This document shows, one piece after another, positions 26,337 through 33,896 of a stretch of DNA of 64,000 nucleotides. Source of the stretch: Lewinellaceae bacterium (GTDB lineage: Bacteria; Bacteroidota; Bacteroidia; Chitinophagales; Saprospiraceae); the NCBI GenBank assembly GCA_020636325.1, contig JACJYC010000015.1, positions 1 through 64,000 on the forward strand. Direction: 5' to 3'. The notes under the pieces are model-generated. The model made no database searches. It saw only the letters and a list, made by a program, of their open reading frames with translations, and was not told the origin of the DNA. Numbering within the stretch: the first letter of the stretch is position 1; the number at the start of each line of letters is the position of its first letter. Made by a program: the position numbers and the translations under genes.

Positions 26337-26375
26337 TGGTGGATTTTTGGGTAAAGAAAAGGATTTTTGGTGTTT

Positions 26376-26430
26376 TGGGGATTTGTTGATTTGTTGATTT
26401 GTTGATTTGTTGATTCGATAATTTGTTGAT
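26376..26430. repeat. tandem repeat of ttgttgatt
   Basis: Five to six copies of the 9-bp unit ttgttgatt, the last ones degenerate, in the 5' flank of the decarboxylase gene. Confidence 0.9.
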
Positions 26431-26489
26431 TTACCTTCTCCGTCACGCGGATGGCGTGACTACGGCGGCCGGGAGGTGATTATTCCCTT

Positions 26490-26592
26490 GAGGCTGTGCA
26501 AAATAGTGTTTTCGCGCCAAGACGCAAAGCTTTGATTTTCATCACGCTGCGCGTGTTAAAAATCAGGTTGACGCAAAATTCTGAACAGTCTC
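26490..26592. mobile_element. 103-bp miniature inverted-repeat element with 8-bp target duplication
   Basis: The element starts gaggctgtgcaaaat and ends attctgaacagtctc, so its ends are imperfect inverted repeats. It is flanked on both sides by the identical octamer attccctt (26482-26489 and 26593-26600), the signature of transposition with an 8-bp staggered cut. It codes for nothing. Terminal sequence and duplication length resemble IS256/Mutator-type insertion sequences (inference). Relatives are at 33105-33331 and 23717-23759. Confidence 0.88.
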
Positions 26593-26775
26593 ATTCCCTT
26601 TAGTCATGGAGACTTCGGCTTTGCTCAGTCTATCCCTTCGTACTCGTTAATTTGGCCTGCCACGCGGCACGCATGGTTGATTCGAATCCTCGAATCTTCA
26701 GTTCCTCAGTTCCTCAATTCCCCGGTTCCTCAATTCACCCCAATTCCCTATCTTGCAGCAACCTTAAATAACAAC

Positions 26776-27096
26776 ATGAACCGATACGGATTACACGGAA
26801 AATTGAAAGCGACGGCCGGTAATGGCGGAAAACTGGCTGATATTTTGCTGGAAGCTGCAGCAATGGTTGCTACTGCAAAAGGCTGTCGGTTGTATGCCAT
26901 CAGCCGGGACGACAGCGAACCGGACGCCGTTTGGATAACGGAGATCTGGGATACCAAGGAAGACCACGACAACTCGTTGAAAGTACCGGGTGTCCGGGAA
27001 TTGATCGGGCGGGCCATGCCCATTATTGACGGTCCGCCGCAAAGAGGCCAGGAATTGACGGTCATTGGCGGGTTCGGGATTTGGGAAAATACTTGA
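26776..27096 (+). CDS. antibiotic-biosynthesis-monooxygenase (ABM) domain protein
   Basis: 106-residue single ABM domain (dimeric ferredoxin-like barrel): MNRYGLHGKLKATAGNGGKL, then ILLEAAAMVATAKGCRLYAI and VWITEIWDTKEDHDNSL. Stand-alone proteins of this fold include quinone-type monooxygenases such as YgiN and haem-degrading IsdG-type enzymes; the key residues for either activity cannot be decided here. The start at 26776 is used because in-frame sequence before it is a repeat. No operon partner. Confidence 0.8.
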   Translation: MNRYGLHGKLKATAGNGGKLADILLEAAAMVATAKGCRLYAISRDDSEPDAVWITEIWDTKEDHDNSLKVPGVRELIGRAMPIIDGPPQRGQELTVIGGFGIWENT

Positions 27097-27512
27097 ATGG
27101 GCTTCCCTGCCTGACCGGTCTCCGGCGGCCGAAGCCTATGGCGACGGCGCGCAGGCAGGCACCCCCTTTATCCCCCGCACGCTGTCGCAGAAGCTTTAGC
27201 GCAGGCGCCTGGCGGGATTTTCCACCCCCTTTATCCCCCGCCGGCGGGGGAAATAGCTCGCTTGGGACGGTTTGGTAAATTTAGAGTTGTGTGCTTACGA
27301 ATCGGCATAGTGCCCAAATTGGAATTTCAGGCGCAGGAGTTCCCAACAGGAACAATAACCTTTTATTTTATTCCCATCCTGCAAGTGAGCGTTTCCCCCT
27401 CAGGAGGAGCCAGGGGGAGGACACACCGCTCTGAAGGGGGCAGGACAACCCCTTCCTCATGTTTCCAACCAAGAGCTTCCCGCCATACCTTCGACTTGTG
27501 TCCATTGCATCC
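27097..27512. other. intergenic DNA between ABM gene and DUF559 gene
   Basis: 416 bases, mostly the left direct-repeat copy. Between 27100 and 27160 is a GC-rich degenerate palindrome (cggcggccgaagcctatggc). Nothing coding was seen. Confidence 0.6.
27161..27450. repeat. left copy of about 290-bp direct repeat flanking the DUF559 gene
   Basis: Imperfect direct repeat of 28012-28300. Shared blocks include gcacgctgtcgcagaagctt, gggattttccacccccttta, gggggaaatagctcgcttgg, tgcccaaattgg, tttcaggcgcag and agggggaggacacacc, in the same order and spacing apart from small gaps. Confidence 0.85.
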
Positions 27513-27932
27513 TTAGACTTCGCTGCCTGAAGGTGATGACTCACCAGCATTCCCATCAATCCATTCGCCAATCATCACTGCTACATTTGCCATTCGGTTC
27601 AGGACCTCCCAGTTTGAAAAACGGAGGACAGTGAATCCGACTGCTTCCAGGTCTTTATCCCGTTTTTTATCTTTCATTTGGGCCGCTTCACTATCGTGTA
27701 TAATGCCGTCCACTTCGATAATGAGGAGGAGTTCCTTACACATGAAATCGGCGATATAGTTCAGGACAGGGCGTTGGCGGCGGAAGGCGTAGCCCTTCAT
27801 TTTTTTGTTGGACAACAAATACTTCCACATGCAGGCTTCGCTTTTTGTCATCCTCTTTCGCAGGCGATTGGCGAACGGTTGCAATTTTTTGTTATAACAA
27901 TAGTTGTTTTGAGCAGATGCGCGTTGAGTCAT
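27513..27932 (-). CDS. DUF559 endonuclease-domain protein
   Basis: 139-residue protein of the DUF559 family, related to very-short-patch-repair type and restriction-like (PD-(D/E)XK) nucleases. Motifs: TKSEACMWKYLL, the basic FRRQRPVLNYIADF with the metal-binding Asp, LLIIEVDGIIHDSE with the E/D pair, and the C-terminal GFTVLRFSNWEVL. All expected catalytic acidic residues are present and the gene is full length, so it is probably an active DNA-cutting enzyme (inference). It lies alone between two long direct repeats and is more A+T-rich than its neighbours, which suggests it moves as part of that unit. Confidence 0.87.
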   Translation of the reverse strand: MTQRASAQNNYCYNKKLQPFANRLRKRMTKSEACMWKYLLSNKKMKGYAFRRQRPVLNYIADFMCKELLLIIEVDGIIHDSEAAQMKDKKRDKDLEAVGFTVLRFSNWEVLNRMANVAVMIGEWIDGNAGESSPSGSEV

Positions 27933-28011
27933 GGGGTTGGGTGTTTGGTGTTTTCAAAAATAAGGAAATTTGAGGATTTCCGGGTTTTGAATTGGGGATA
28001 AAGGAGGTTTT

Positions 28012-28300
28012 CCACCCCCTTATTCCCACGCACGCTGTCGCAGAAGCTTTAGTGCAGGCGCCCGGCGGGATTTTCCACCCCCTTTATCCTCCGCCGTCGG
28101 GGGAAATAGCTCGCTTGGGAGGGTGTGACAAACTCAACGTTGTGGATTTCCGGAGCGGCATTGTGCCCAAATTGGGGTTTCAGGCGCAGAGGTTCCAACG
28201 GGAATAATGGCAGATCATTCTAATTCTCAAGTTGCAAGTGTACGTATCCCCCTCGGGAGGAGGCAGGGGGAGGACACACCCTCAGGAGGGGGCAGGGGAG
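28012..28300. repeat. right copy of about 290-bp direct repeat flanking the DUF559 gene
   Basis: Partner of 27161-27450, in the same orientation, by eye about 75-80% identical. The DUF559 gene occupies most of the space between the copies. Confidence 0.85.
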
Positions 28301-28328
28301 GATCGTCCCATTTAAAGGCCAGCCGCGC

Positions 28329-28370
28329 AAAAAAAAACCGGCAGACCCGAAAAATTCGGGTCTGCCGGTT
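28329..28370 (-). terminator. Rho-independent terminator of the TonB receptor gene
   Basis: Perfect 16-bp stem (28336-28351 with 28355-28370, loop aaa), GC-rich (ggcagacccg), followed on the minus strand by nine T residues. It is placed 85 bases beyond the receptor stop codon. Confidence 0.88.
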
Positions 28371-28373
28371 TGG

Positions 28374-28430
28374 GGGGGGCAACCACAAGGGGGGGCAACC
28401 ACAAGGGTGGGGCAACCACAAGGGTTGCCC
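28374..28430. repeat. tandem ggggcaaccacaaggg units
   Basis: Three head-to-tail copies of about 16 bases, the last turning into the inverted word agggttgccct. Confidence 0.85.
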
Positions 28431-28436
28431 TTACGG

Positions 28437-28461
28437 CAATTAGCGCTGAAGGCGCTAATTG
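28437..28461 (-). repeat. 10-bp stem hairpin overlapping the receptor stop codon
   Basis: caattagcgc and gcgctaattg with a 5-base loop. The TAG stop of the receptor lies in the right arm. Confidence 0.5.
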
Positions 28462-30887
28462 CTGTTGTCGGAACCCACGCGGTTCTTCTCGTCTTCGATG
28501 CCGGTCTGGCGTCGACGCGATTGCTTCACATTCTGGTTGCCGAAGCTGTAGCTGAAGTTGGCGCGCAGCTGGCGGCTTTCCCAACCGCCGCTGGCATCCA
28601 TATAGAGATCGCCGAAATTGTTGACGCCGCGCCACCTTTGGCTGATGAAGATGTCGGAAACGGAAACCTTGAACCGGCCACGGCCCTGCAATACCTTGGC
28701 GCTCAGGCCGGCATCCATAGCCCACATGGCGTCGGAAGCGAAGTTGCCGCCCCAGATGCCGGGGGAGTTGTACCAACCCGACATTTCAAAGGTCAGGGCT
28801 TTGGACAGGGTGAAGGTGTGCTGCTGGTAGATGTTGAACGAGGTACGGGATATGTCCACGGTCTTGCCTTCTTCGAAGTAGGCCTTGTTGGTGGTGTTGT
28901 AAACGGAGGCGTTGGCAAACACGTTCCACCACTTGGCAATGCTGAACGGCGCGCTGAAATTCAGGCTGATCACCTTCTGGTTGTCCAGGTTTTGCTGGCT
29001 GATGAAGGCCCGTTTGCCGGACAGGGTATCCGTGATCTGGCTCATCAGGTCGGTGGTGTAGGCGTAACTCAGCGTGGTGTTGAAGCGGTAGTTGAACGTA
29101 TGGGTCAACTCCACATTGTGGGTGTATTGCGGCCGCAGGAACGGGTTGCCCTTCTGGAAGGTCAGCTCGTCGAGGCGGAATTCGAACGGGTTGAGGTCCT
29201 GATAGCGGGGCCGGTCGACGCGGTAGCTGTAGCCCAGGCGGATGCTGTTCTTGGGGTCGAGCTGGCGGCTGATACCGGCGCTGGGGAACAGGTTGACGTA
29301 GTCGCGGGTCACCTTGTCGTTGCCGGTTTGCTGCTCGCTGGTCAGGTCGCCGATGGAGTGGGTGTGCTCCAGGCGAAGGCCGGCCTGCAGGTTCGTCTTT
29401 TCACCCAGTTTGCGGTTGTACTGCGCGTAAACGGCGTTGATGTTCTCGGTGTATTCAAACCGGTTGCTCAGCATCGGGTCGTACTGGGATTCGCCGTCGA
29501 CATAGTTGTAGAAACCGAAATTGTTGTCGGTCACGACGTAGGAGACCTTGGCGCCGGTGGCCAGCTGCCCCCCCCAAAGCGGGCGTTCGTGGTCCAGTTT
29601 GAGCGACATCAGGTCGATATCCGTAGGCGATTTGATGCCGAAGATGACCTCGTCGAGCAGGTTCTGGCCGGAGGGATCGAAATAGCGGTTGGGCTGGTAG
29701 CTGTCGCGGGTATTCCGGAAACGGGCGTAGTCGGCGTCCACATTCAGGGTCTTGCCTTTGCCGTTGTCGAACCGGTAGTTGGTGTTCAGGTTGATGTTGT
29801 TGTTGTCGCCGGCGTTTTCAGAACGGGCAAGCAGCTTCTGAAGGTTTTCACCTGTCGTGTTGTTGCTGATGTCCGTAGAGCTGTTGCTGACGGAGGTAAA
29901 ATCGCCGATAAAGCCGGTGGCCAATACGCCGATGGTATTTTGCTTGTTGATGAAAAAGTCGGCGCCGGCGCGGAAGTTGTGGTTGGTCCATCCCCAACGC
30001 TGGCGGGCGTGCTGTTCGAAATAGGTATTGTTCTGGATCCGGAGAAAATCCTGGAAACTCATGTTGTTCCCTTCGTTGTAGGAATATTTTCCGAACAGGT
30101 TGAAGTCCTTGTTGCGGTGGTTAAGACCGACAGAGCCGTTGTACCGGGAGTGGATGGCGACATTGTACCCCAGGTCGAGGTTACCGTTGGTACCGAGGCT
30201 CTTATCCTTTTTCATCCGGATATTGATGATGCCGGCGTTGCCTTCGGCCTCGTATTTGGCGCTCGGGCTGGTGATCACTTCGATGGCTTCGATCTCGGTG
30301 GCCTGGATGTTACGCAGGAACTGTGCCAGGTCCGACGAGCTCAGCGGCGAGGGTTTGCCGTCGATGAAGATGCGGACACCGCTTTTACCCAGGAGCATGA
30401 TGTTGTCATTGTTGTCGACGACCACACCCGGGGCGCGGCGCATCAGCTCAAGGGCGTCATTGCCGACCGCGTTTACGGCGGCTTCCACGTTGAAGACCGT
30501 CATATCCGGCCGCACTTCCACCAGGGGCTTTTTAGCCGTTACGGTCACTTCGGACAACTCGGCAGAAGCGGCTTTCAAGGCGATCTCCGGCAGTTGCTTG
30601 TTTTCATCGGCAGCCAGCACAAAGGATTCCGATTTGAACGTCGGCAGGCCCACGTAGCTCACTTCCAGCCAGAATTCGCCGGCCCGGAGGCCTTTCATGG
30701 CATAAGAGCCGTCTTCTTTGGTGTATTCAACCTTAACGATCGAGGAGTCGGTGGCGGCGTGGAGGATGACGTTGGCGTAGTCAACCGGTTTGCCGCCGGC
30801 ATCTTTGACTGAACCCTGGAGGGAAGCTTGGGAAAAGGCAAAGGTAGCGGCCGCCATGGCCACCAATAGGGTGAACAATTTTTTCAT
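28455..30887 (-). CDS. TonB-dependent receptor / outer-membrane beta-barrel family protein
   Basis: 810 residues. Signal peptide MKKLFTLLVAMAAATFAFSQ; carboxypeptidase-regulatory-like domain about 21-110 (LQGSVKDAGGKPVDYANVIL); plug about 120-220 (MRRAPGVVVDNNDNIMLLGK, then VRIFIDGKPSPLSSSDLAQFL); then an OMP_b-brl_2-type barrel. This barrel family differs from SusC and is linked to siderophore, peptide or unknown uptake; the ligand is not visible. A promoter element lies 36 bases upstream and a strong terminator follows, so it is a single-gene unit. The long reading frame on the opposite strand (28407-30812) is a shadow. Confidence 0.92.
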   Translation of the reverse strand: MKKLFTLLVAMAAATFAFSQASLQGSVKDAGGKPVDYANVILHAATDSSIVKVEYTKEDGSYAMKGLRAGEFWLEVSYVGLPTFKSESFVLAADENKQLPEIALKAASAELSEVTVTAKKPLVEVRPDMTVFNVEAAVNAVGNDALELMRRAPGVVVDNNDNIMLLGKSGVRIFIDGKPSPLSSSDLAQFLRNIQATEIEAIEVITSPSAKYEAEGNAGIINIRMKKDKSLGTNGNLDLGYNVAIHSRYNGSVGLNHRNKDFNLFGKYSYNEGNNMSFQDFLRIQNNTYFEQHARQRWGWTNHNFRAGADFFINKQNTIGVLATGFIGDFTSVSNSSTDISNNTTGENLQKLLARSENAGDNNNINLNTNYRFDNGKGKTLNVDADYARFRNTRDSYQPNRYFDPSGQNLLDEVIFGIKSPTDIDLMSLKLDHERPLWGGQLATGAKVSYVVTDNNFGFYNYVDGESQYDPMLSNRFEYTENINAVYAQYNRKLGEKTNLQAGLRLEHTHSIGDLTSEQQTGNDKVTRDYVNLFPSAGISRQLDPKNSIRLGYSYRVDRPRYQDLNPFEFRLDELTFQKGNPFLRPQYTHNVELTHTFNYRFNTTLSYAYTTDLMSQITDTLSGKRAFISQQNLDNQKVISLNFSAPFSIAKWWNVFANASVYNTTNKAYFEEGKTVDISRTSFNIYQQHTFTLSKALTFEMSGWYNSPGIWGGNFASDAMWAMDAGLSAKVLQGRGRFKVSVSDIFISQRWRGVNNFGDLYMDASGGWESRQLRANFSYSFGNQNVKQSRRRQTGIEDEKNRVGSDNSN

Positions 30888-30923
30888 AAGTCAGGTGATT
30901 ATTCTATTAAATTTAAGACCGTA

Positions 30924-30931
30924 CAAAGGTA
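30924..30931 (-). promoter_or_regulatory. -7 element upstream of the TonB receptor
   Basis: TACCTTTG on the minus strand within the common context tttacctttgtac, full match to TAnnTTTG, 37 bases before the ATG. Confidence 0.6.
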
Positions 30932-31179
30932 AAGGAGGTTACACGGCCCCACCACTTTTTTTCGATAAACGGCCAAATAGGCCGACAAATGGCGGGAAAT
31001 GGCTGTTCATCCCCGGGTATGGCGGTTCGTCGGAATTTGCTGGGATGATCACCGGTATTTTCGCAACTTGCAGGGGTTATGGCCGGAAATCAGGTTAATT
31101 ATGAGGATGCCCGCATACTTTCAGGATGTGAGGGGCTGCAAAAATGCCGTGATCTTCGACCTTTCTATGTTTCAAAAGA

Positions 31180-32262
31180 ATGAAATTGCACATCAGCATA
31201 AAACGCCTTTTCAGTGTCGAGCATTTGCTTTTGCTCGGCTTTTACTTTGTGTTTGCCTTTTTTTATTTTTTGGCCATCCATTGGTCGACGGGCGAATCCG
31301 TGGGCGAGAGTTATTATAAATGGCAGATCGTATTGGATTACAGCCTGAAGGGAGCATTCACCTGGCTCATCTGGCTGTTGTTGTTCCGGATGTTGAAAGG
31401 GTGGCCCCTGTGGCGAAAGCTGCTGCTGCATCTTGTGCTGGCGCCGCTTTTTGCAAAGGGATGGCAGCAGGTTTATTACCTGTGTTGCCGGGCGTTGGGC
31501 CTTGGACATTTATGGGGTTCGGCGGAATGGTGGGACATTTACATCCCTACCCTGTTCTACGTACTGGAATTCGGCATTTTCCATGCCTACGATTATTACC
31601 AACGATTGCAAACCGCGCAGTTGCACCAGGCTGAATTGCGGGAGACGGCTCTTCAAAACGAGCTTTCGGCGCTGAAAGCCCAACTGCATCCCCATTTCCT
31701 GTACAACGCCTTCAATACGATCAATGCTTCGGTGCCTCCCGGGCATGAAGCCACCCGGGAACTGGTGGCCAGTCTGGCCGACCTGTTCCGCTATCAGGTA
31801 TGGGCTTCCAGGCAGGAATTGGTACTGTTCCGGGAGGAGTTGAGCTTTGTCCGGCAGTACCTGAAGCTGGAAGAAGCCCGTTTCGGCGACCGGCTGCGGG
31901 TCCATTTTGACATCGATCCGCTGGCGGAGGATTGTCCGGTACCGCCCATGCTGTTGCAACCGCTGCTGGAAAATGCGGTCCGTCACGGCATCGGGCCGTT
32001 GGTGGAAGGCGGCGATGTTAAGCTGTCGGCACATCTGGCGGGCGACCAGCTGGCCATTGAGATCTCCGATACAGGAACCGGCATACCGCCAGATAAACTG
32101 GAAAACCCTAATGGTACGGGCGTAGGCCTTTACAATACAAGGCGAAGACTGGCCCTGACCTACGGGGTCGACCTCCATATTTCCGATGTAAAACCGCGCG
32201 GCACCCGGATCACGTTTAGCATTCCAAATCACCCGACTTATGCAAAAAGTAGTGCTCATTGA
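31180..32262 (+). CDS. LytS/YehU-type sensor histidine kinase
   Basis: 360-residue membrane kinase. Four hydrophobic helices (about 15-36, 52-70, 80-95, 118-137) form the input part. A coiled segment (140-165) precedes the H-box LKAQLHPHFLYNAFNTI with His near 172. The N-box reads LLENAVRHG and the G-box GTGVGLYNTRRRL. The C-terminus overlaps the LytTR regulator by 23 bases, which shows translational coupling. It is a separate pair from the one at 2646-4432. The signal is unknown. Transcription is divergent from the TonB receptor with a 292-base gap, so the pair may regulate that receptor (inference). Confidence 0.93.
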   Translation: MKLHISIKRLFSVEHLLLLGFYFVFAFFYFLAIHWSTGESVGESYYKWQIVLDYSLKGAFTWLIWLLLFRMLKGWPLWRKLLLHLVLAPLFAKGWQQVYYLCCRALGLGHLWGSAEWWDIYIPTLFYVLEFGIFHAYDYYQRLQTAQLHQAELRETALQNELSALKAQLHPHFLYNAFNTINASVPPGHEATRELVASLADLFRYQVWASRQELVLFREELSFVRQYLKLEEARFGDRLRVHFDIDPLAEDCPVPPMLLQPLLENAVRHGIGPLVEGGDVKLSAHLAGDQLAIEISDTGTGIPPDKLENPNGTGVGLYNTRRRLALTYGVDLHISDVKPRGTRITFSIPNHPTYAKSSAH

Positions 32263-32977
32263 CGATGAGGCCCCGGCCAGGCAACTGCTCAGGGAATACC
32301 TGGGCGACTATCCCGATCTGATCATTGTCGGCGAGGCCAACAACGGTGTGGATGCTATTCGTGGCATCCGGGAGATGCGGCCGGAGATCATTTTCCTGGA
32401 CGTTCAAATGCCGGGACTCTCCGGGCTGGAGGTGTTGGCCCATCTGGAAGAATTGCCGCTGGTCATTTTTTCGACCGCCTTTGACAAATACGCCTTACAG
32501 GCATTCGAGTTGCACGCTGTTGACTACCTGCTGAAACCCTATACCAGGGGACGGTTCAGGGAAGCTATACAACGCCTGCTGAACAGGTTGCCTCAATCTC
32601 AGAACGGATTGCGCAACCTCACGCAGCAGCTGGTGGATGAAGCTGCCGGCGGGTTTCCCAACAAGATCCTGGTCAGCAAGGGCAACCGGCTGGTCGCCAT
32701 CAATGTGGCCGAAATCATCCAGGTTGCAGCCGACGGCGACTACTGCCAGTTGATCACCGGGAAAGGCGCATTTCTCAGCCAATACGGCATCGGCCAGCTG
32801 GAAGCGAAGCTATCGCCGCGACAGTTCATGCGCGTACACCGGTCAACGATCATCAACCTGGATGCCATTGCCGAGATTTTCCGGGAGGGCCACACCTTTG
32901 ATATCCGGCTGAGCAATGGGGACACGGTGCATGTTAGCCGGGGGTATGCGGGGAAGGTGAAGGAGATGATTTTTTGA
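32240..32977 (+). CDS. LytTR-family response regulator
   Basis: 245 residues: receiver about 1-118 with IDDE at 7-10, phospho-Asp54 in IFLDVQMPGLSG and Lys in YLLKPYT; LytTR DNA-binding domain about 140-243 (RLVAINVAEIIQVAADGDY, QFMRVHRSTIINLDAI). The start codon lies inside the kinase gene in another frame. Partner of the preceding kinase. Confidence 0.94.
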   Translation: MQKVVLIDDEAPARQLLREYLGDYPDLIIVGEANNGVDAIRGIREMRPEIIFLDVQMPGLSGLEVLAHLEELPLVIFSTAFDKYALQAFELHAVDYLLKPYTRGRFREAIQRLLNRLPQSQNGLRNLTQQLVDEAAGGFPNKILVSKGNRLVAINVAEIIQVAADGDYCQLITGKGAFLSQYGIGQLEAKLSPRQFMRVHRSTIINLDAIAEIFREGHTFDIRLSNGDTVHVSRGYAGKVKEMIF

Positions 32978-33104
32978 TGCTGCCCGCCGTCGCTCTTGGG
33001 CGTTATGGCGGACGGGGGAGGCTGGTGGCTGGATACTGGATCCTGGATGCCGGAGGCTAGATACTGGATGGCGCCCGCCGTCGTTGAGACTTCGGCGGAC
33101 GGGG

Positions 33105-33331
33105 GAGACTGTTCAAAATAGTGTTTTCGCGCAAAGAGGCCGGATATTTGCAATCAGTCAATTTTTCGCGACCTTTTCGGGAAGGCACAGGGTAATCGTC
33201 TCTTTGTACGCGTGCGCGGAGGAACATCCCAGCCCCTTTGAACAACAAGGTCTTTGTAAGACGCAAAGCTTTGATTTTCATCACGCTGCGCGTGTTAAAA
33301 ATCCGGTTGACACAAAATTCTGAACGATCCC
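33105..33331. mobile_element. 227-bp relative of the 103-bp inverted-repeat element
   Basis: Starts gagactgttcaaaatagtg and ends attctgaacgatccc. The outer parts match 26490-26592 closely, but about 125 extra bases (near 33137-33261) lie between them. The flanks ggacgggg and ggacagcg agree at six of eight bases, a probable worn target duplication. Non-coding. Confidence 0.75.
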
Positions 33332-33669
33332 GGACAGCGACTGGAAACAGGCAGGGTTCCTGGAAGGTTTTGAGAGGACGGGAAGGTGATTTTATCAAGC
33401 GAAAACCTCATGGATGTTGCCTGAAGTAAAACTTTTATCAAACTTTTTAGCTTAAAATTTTTATTTTTAAAAAATATAATTTATATTTACACCGTATTAA
33501 ATTCCATGAACATAACGGGTTTATCAACCTGAACGACAATTATTGCATTCCGCGCGCTGGAAATAGGAACTGACAGGCTCTTACCGGGGCCTCGCACGTA
33601 TACCCGAGAGTGGTGGCGGAAGGGCGGGCATTTTTTCCCCACCCATATTAACCAATAAAAGTAATACTA

Positions 33670-33834
33670 AGAGCTTGTTTGGATTTTGGTCGCTATGTCG
33701 AAAATAGTCAATTTTTCGCTTAGGCAAGGCGCAGGTTCGGGATCATAGCCTAAGCTATGAAGCCCGGTTCTGCAACGCAGCATAAGCGGAAAAGTGACAT
33801 TTGCAGACCAGTTACTAAAGTCCAAACAAGCTCT
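33670..33834. mobile_element. 165-bp MITE-like hairpin element
   Basis: Perfect 14-base terminal inverted repeats, agagcttgtttgga and its complement. Inside, gtcaatttttcgctta pairs with taagcggaaaagtgac, and a central part pairs around gctatg, so almost the whole element can form one long imperfect hairpin. Weaker relatives are at about 23510-23608 and 58370-58480. Confidence 0.75.
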
Positions 33835-33896
33835 AAAGAAGGGCCGGCCGGCCAATCTCCCAATCCCAACACCGGCCGACAACCAAACCTATGCCC

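Larger units (their letters stand above)
26337..26775. other. intergenic region with mobile element
   Basis: 439 bases. Contents in order: ttgttgatt tandem repeat, the 103-bp element with its 8-bp duplications (26482-26600), a stretch of no recognised content, and a tcagttcctcaattcc word repeat at about 26695-26745. Confidence 0.7.
27933..28454. other. intergenic DNA between DUF559 gene and TonB receptor
   Basis: 522 bases: a short A+T-rich leader, the right direct-repeat copy, a strong terminator (28329-28370), a run of ggggcaaccacaaggg words (28374-28430) and a hairpin at the receptor stop codon. Confidence 0.7.
32978..33896. other. long intergenic repeat region
   Basis: 919 bases with no gene. 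Contents in order: GC-rich palindromes plus ggatactgg words (32978-33104, as at 23245-23490), the 227-bp copy of the inverted-repeat element (33105-33331), a very A+T-rich tract (33425-33500), an unassigned G+C-rich stretch (33565-33650) and the 165-bp hairpin element (33670-33834). No promoter or RNA gene recognised. Confidence 0.65.

Noticed and set aside
28407..30812. 801-codon frame on the plus strand opposite the TonB receptor
   Set aside because: Antisense shadow; the minus-strand product has signal peptide, plug and barrel motifs, the plus-strand one has none.
33565..33650. Possible structured RNA in the G+C-rich stretch before the hairpin element
   Set aside because: No tRNA, known small RNA or consistent stem pattern could be made out.
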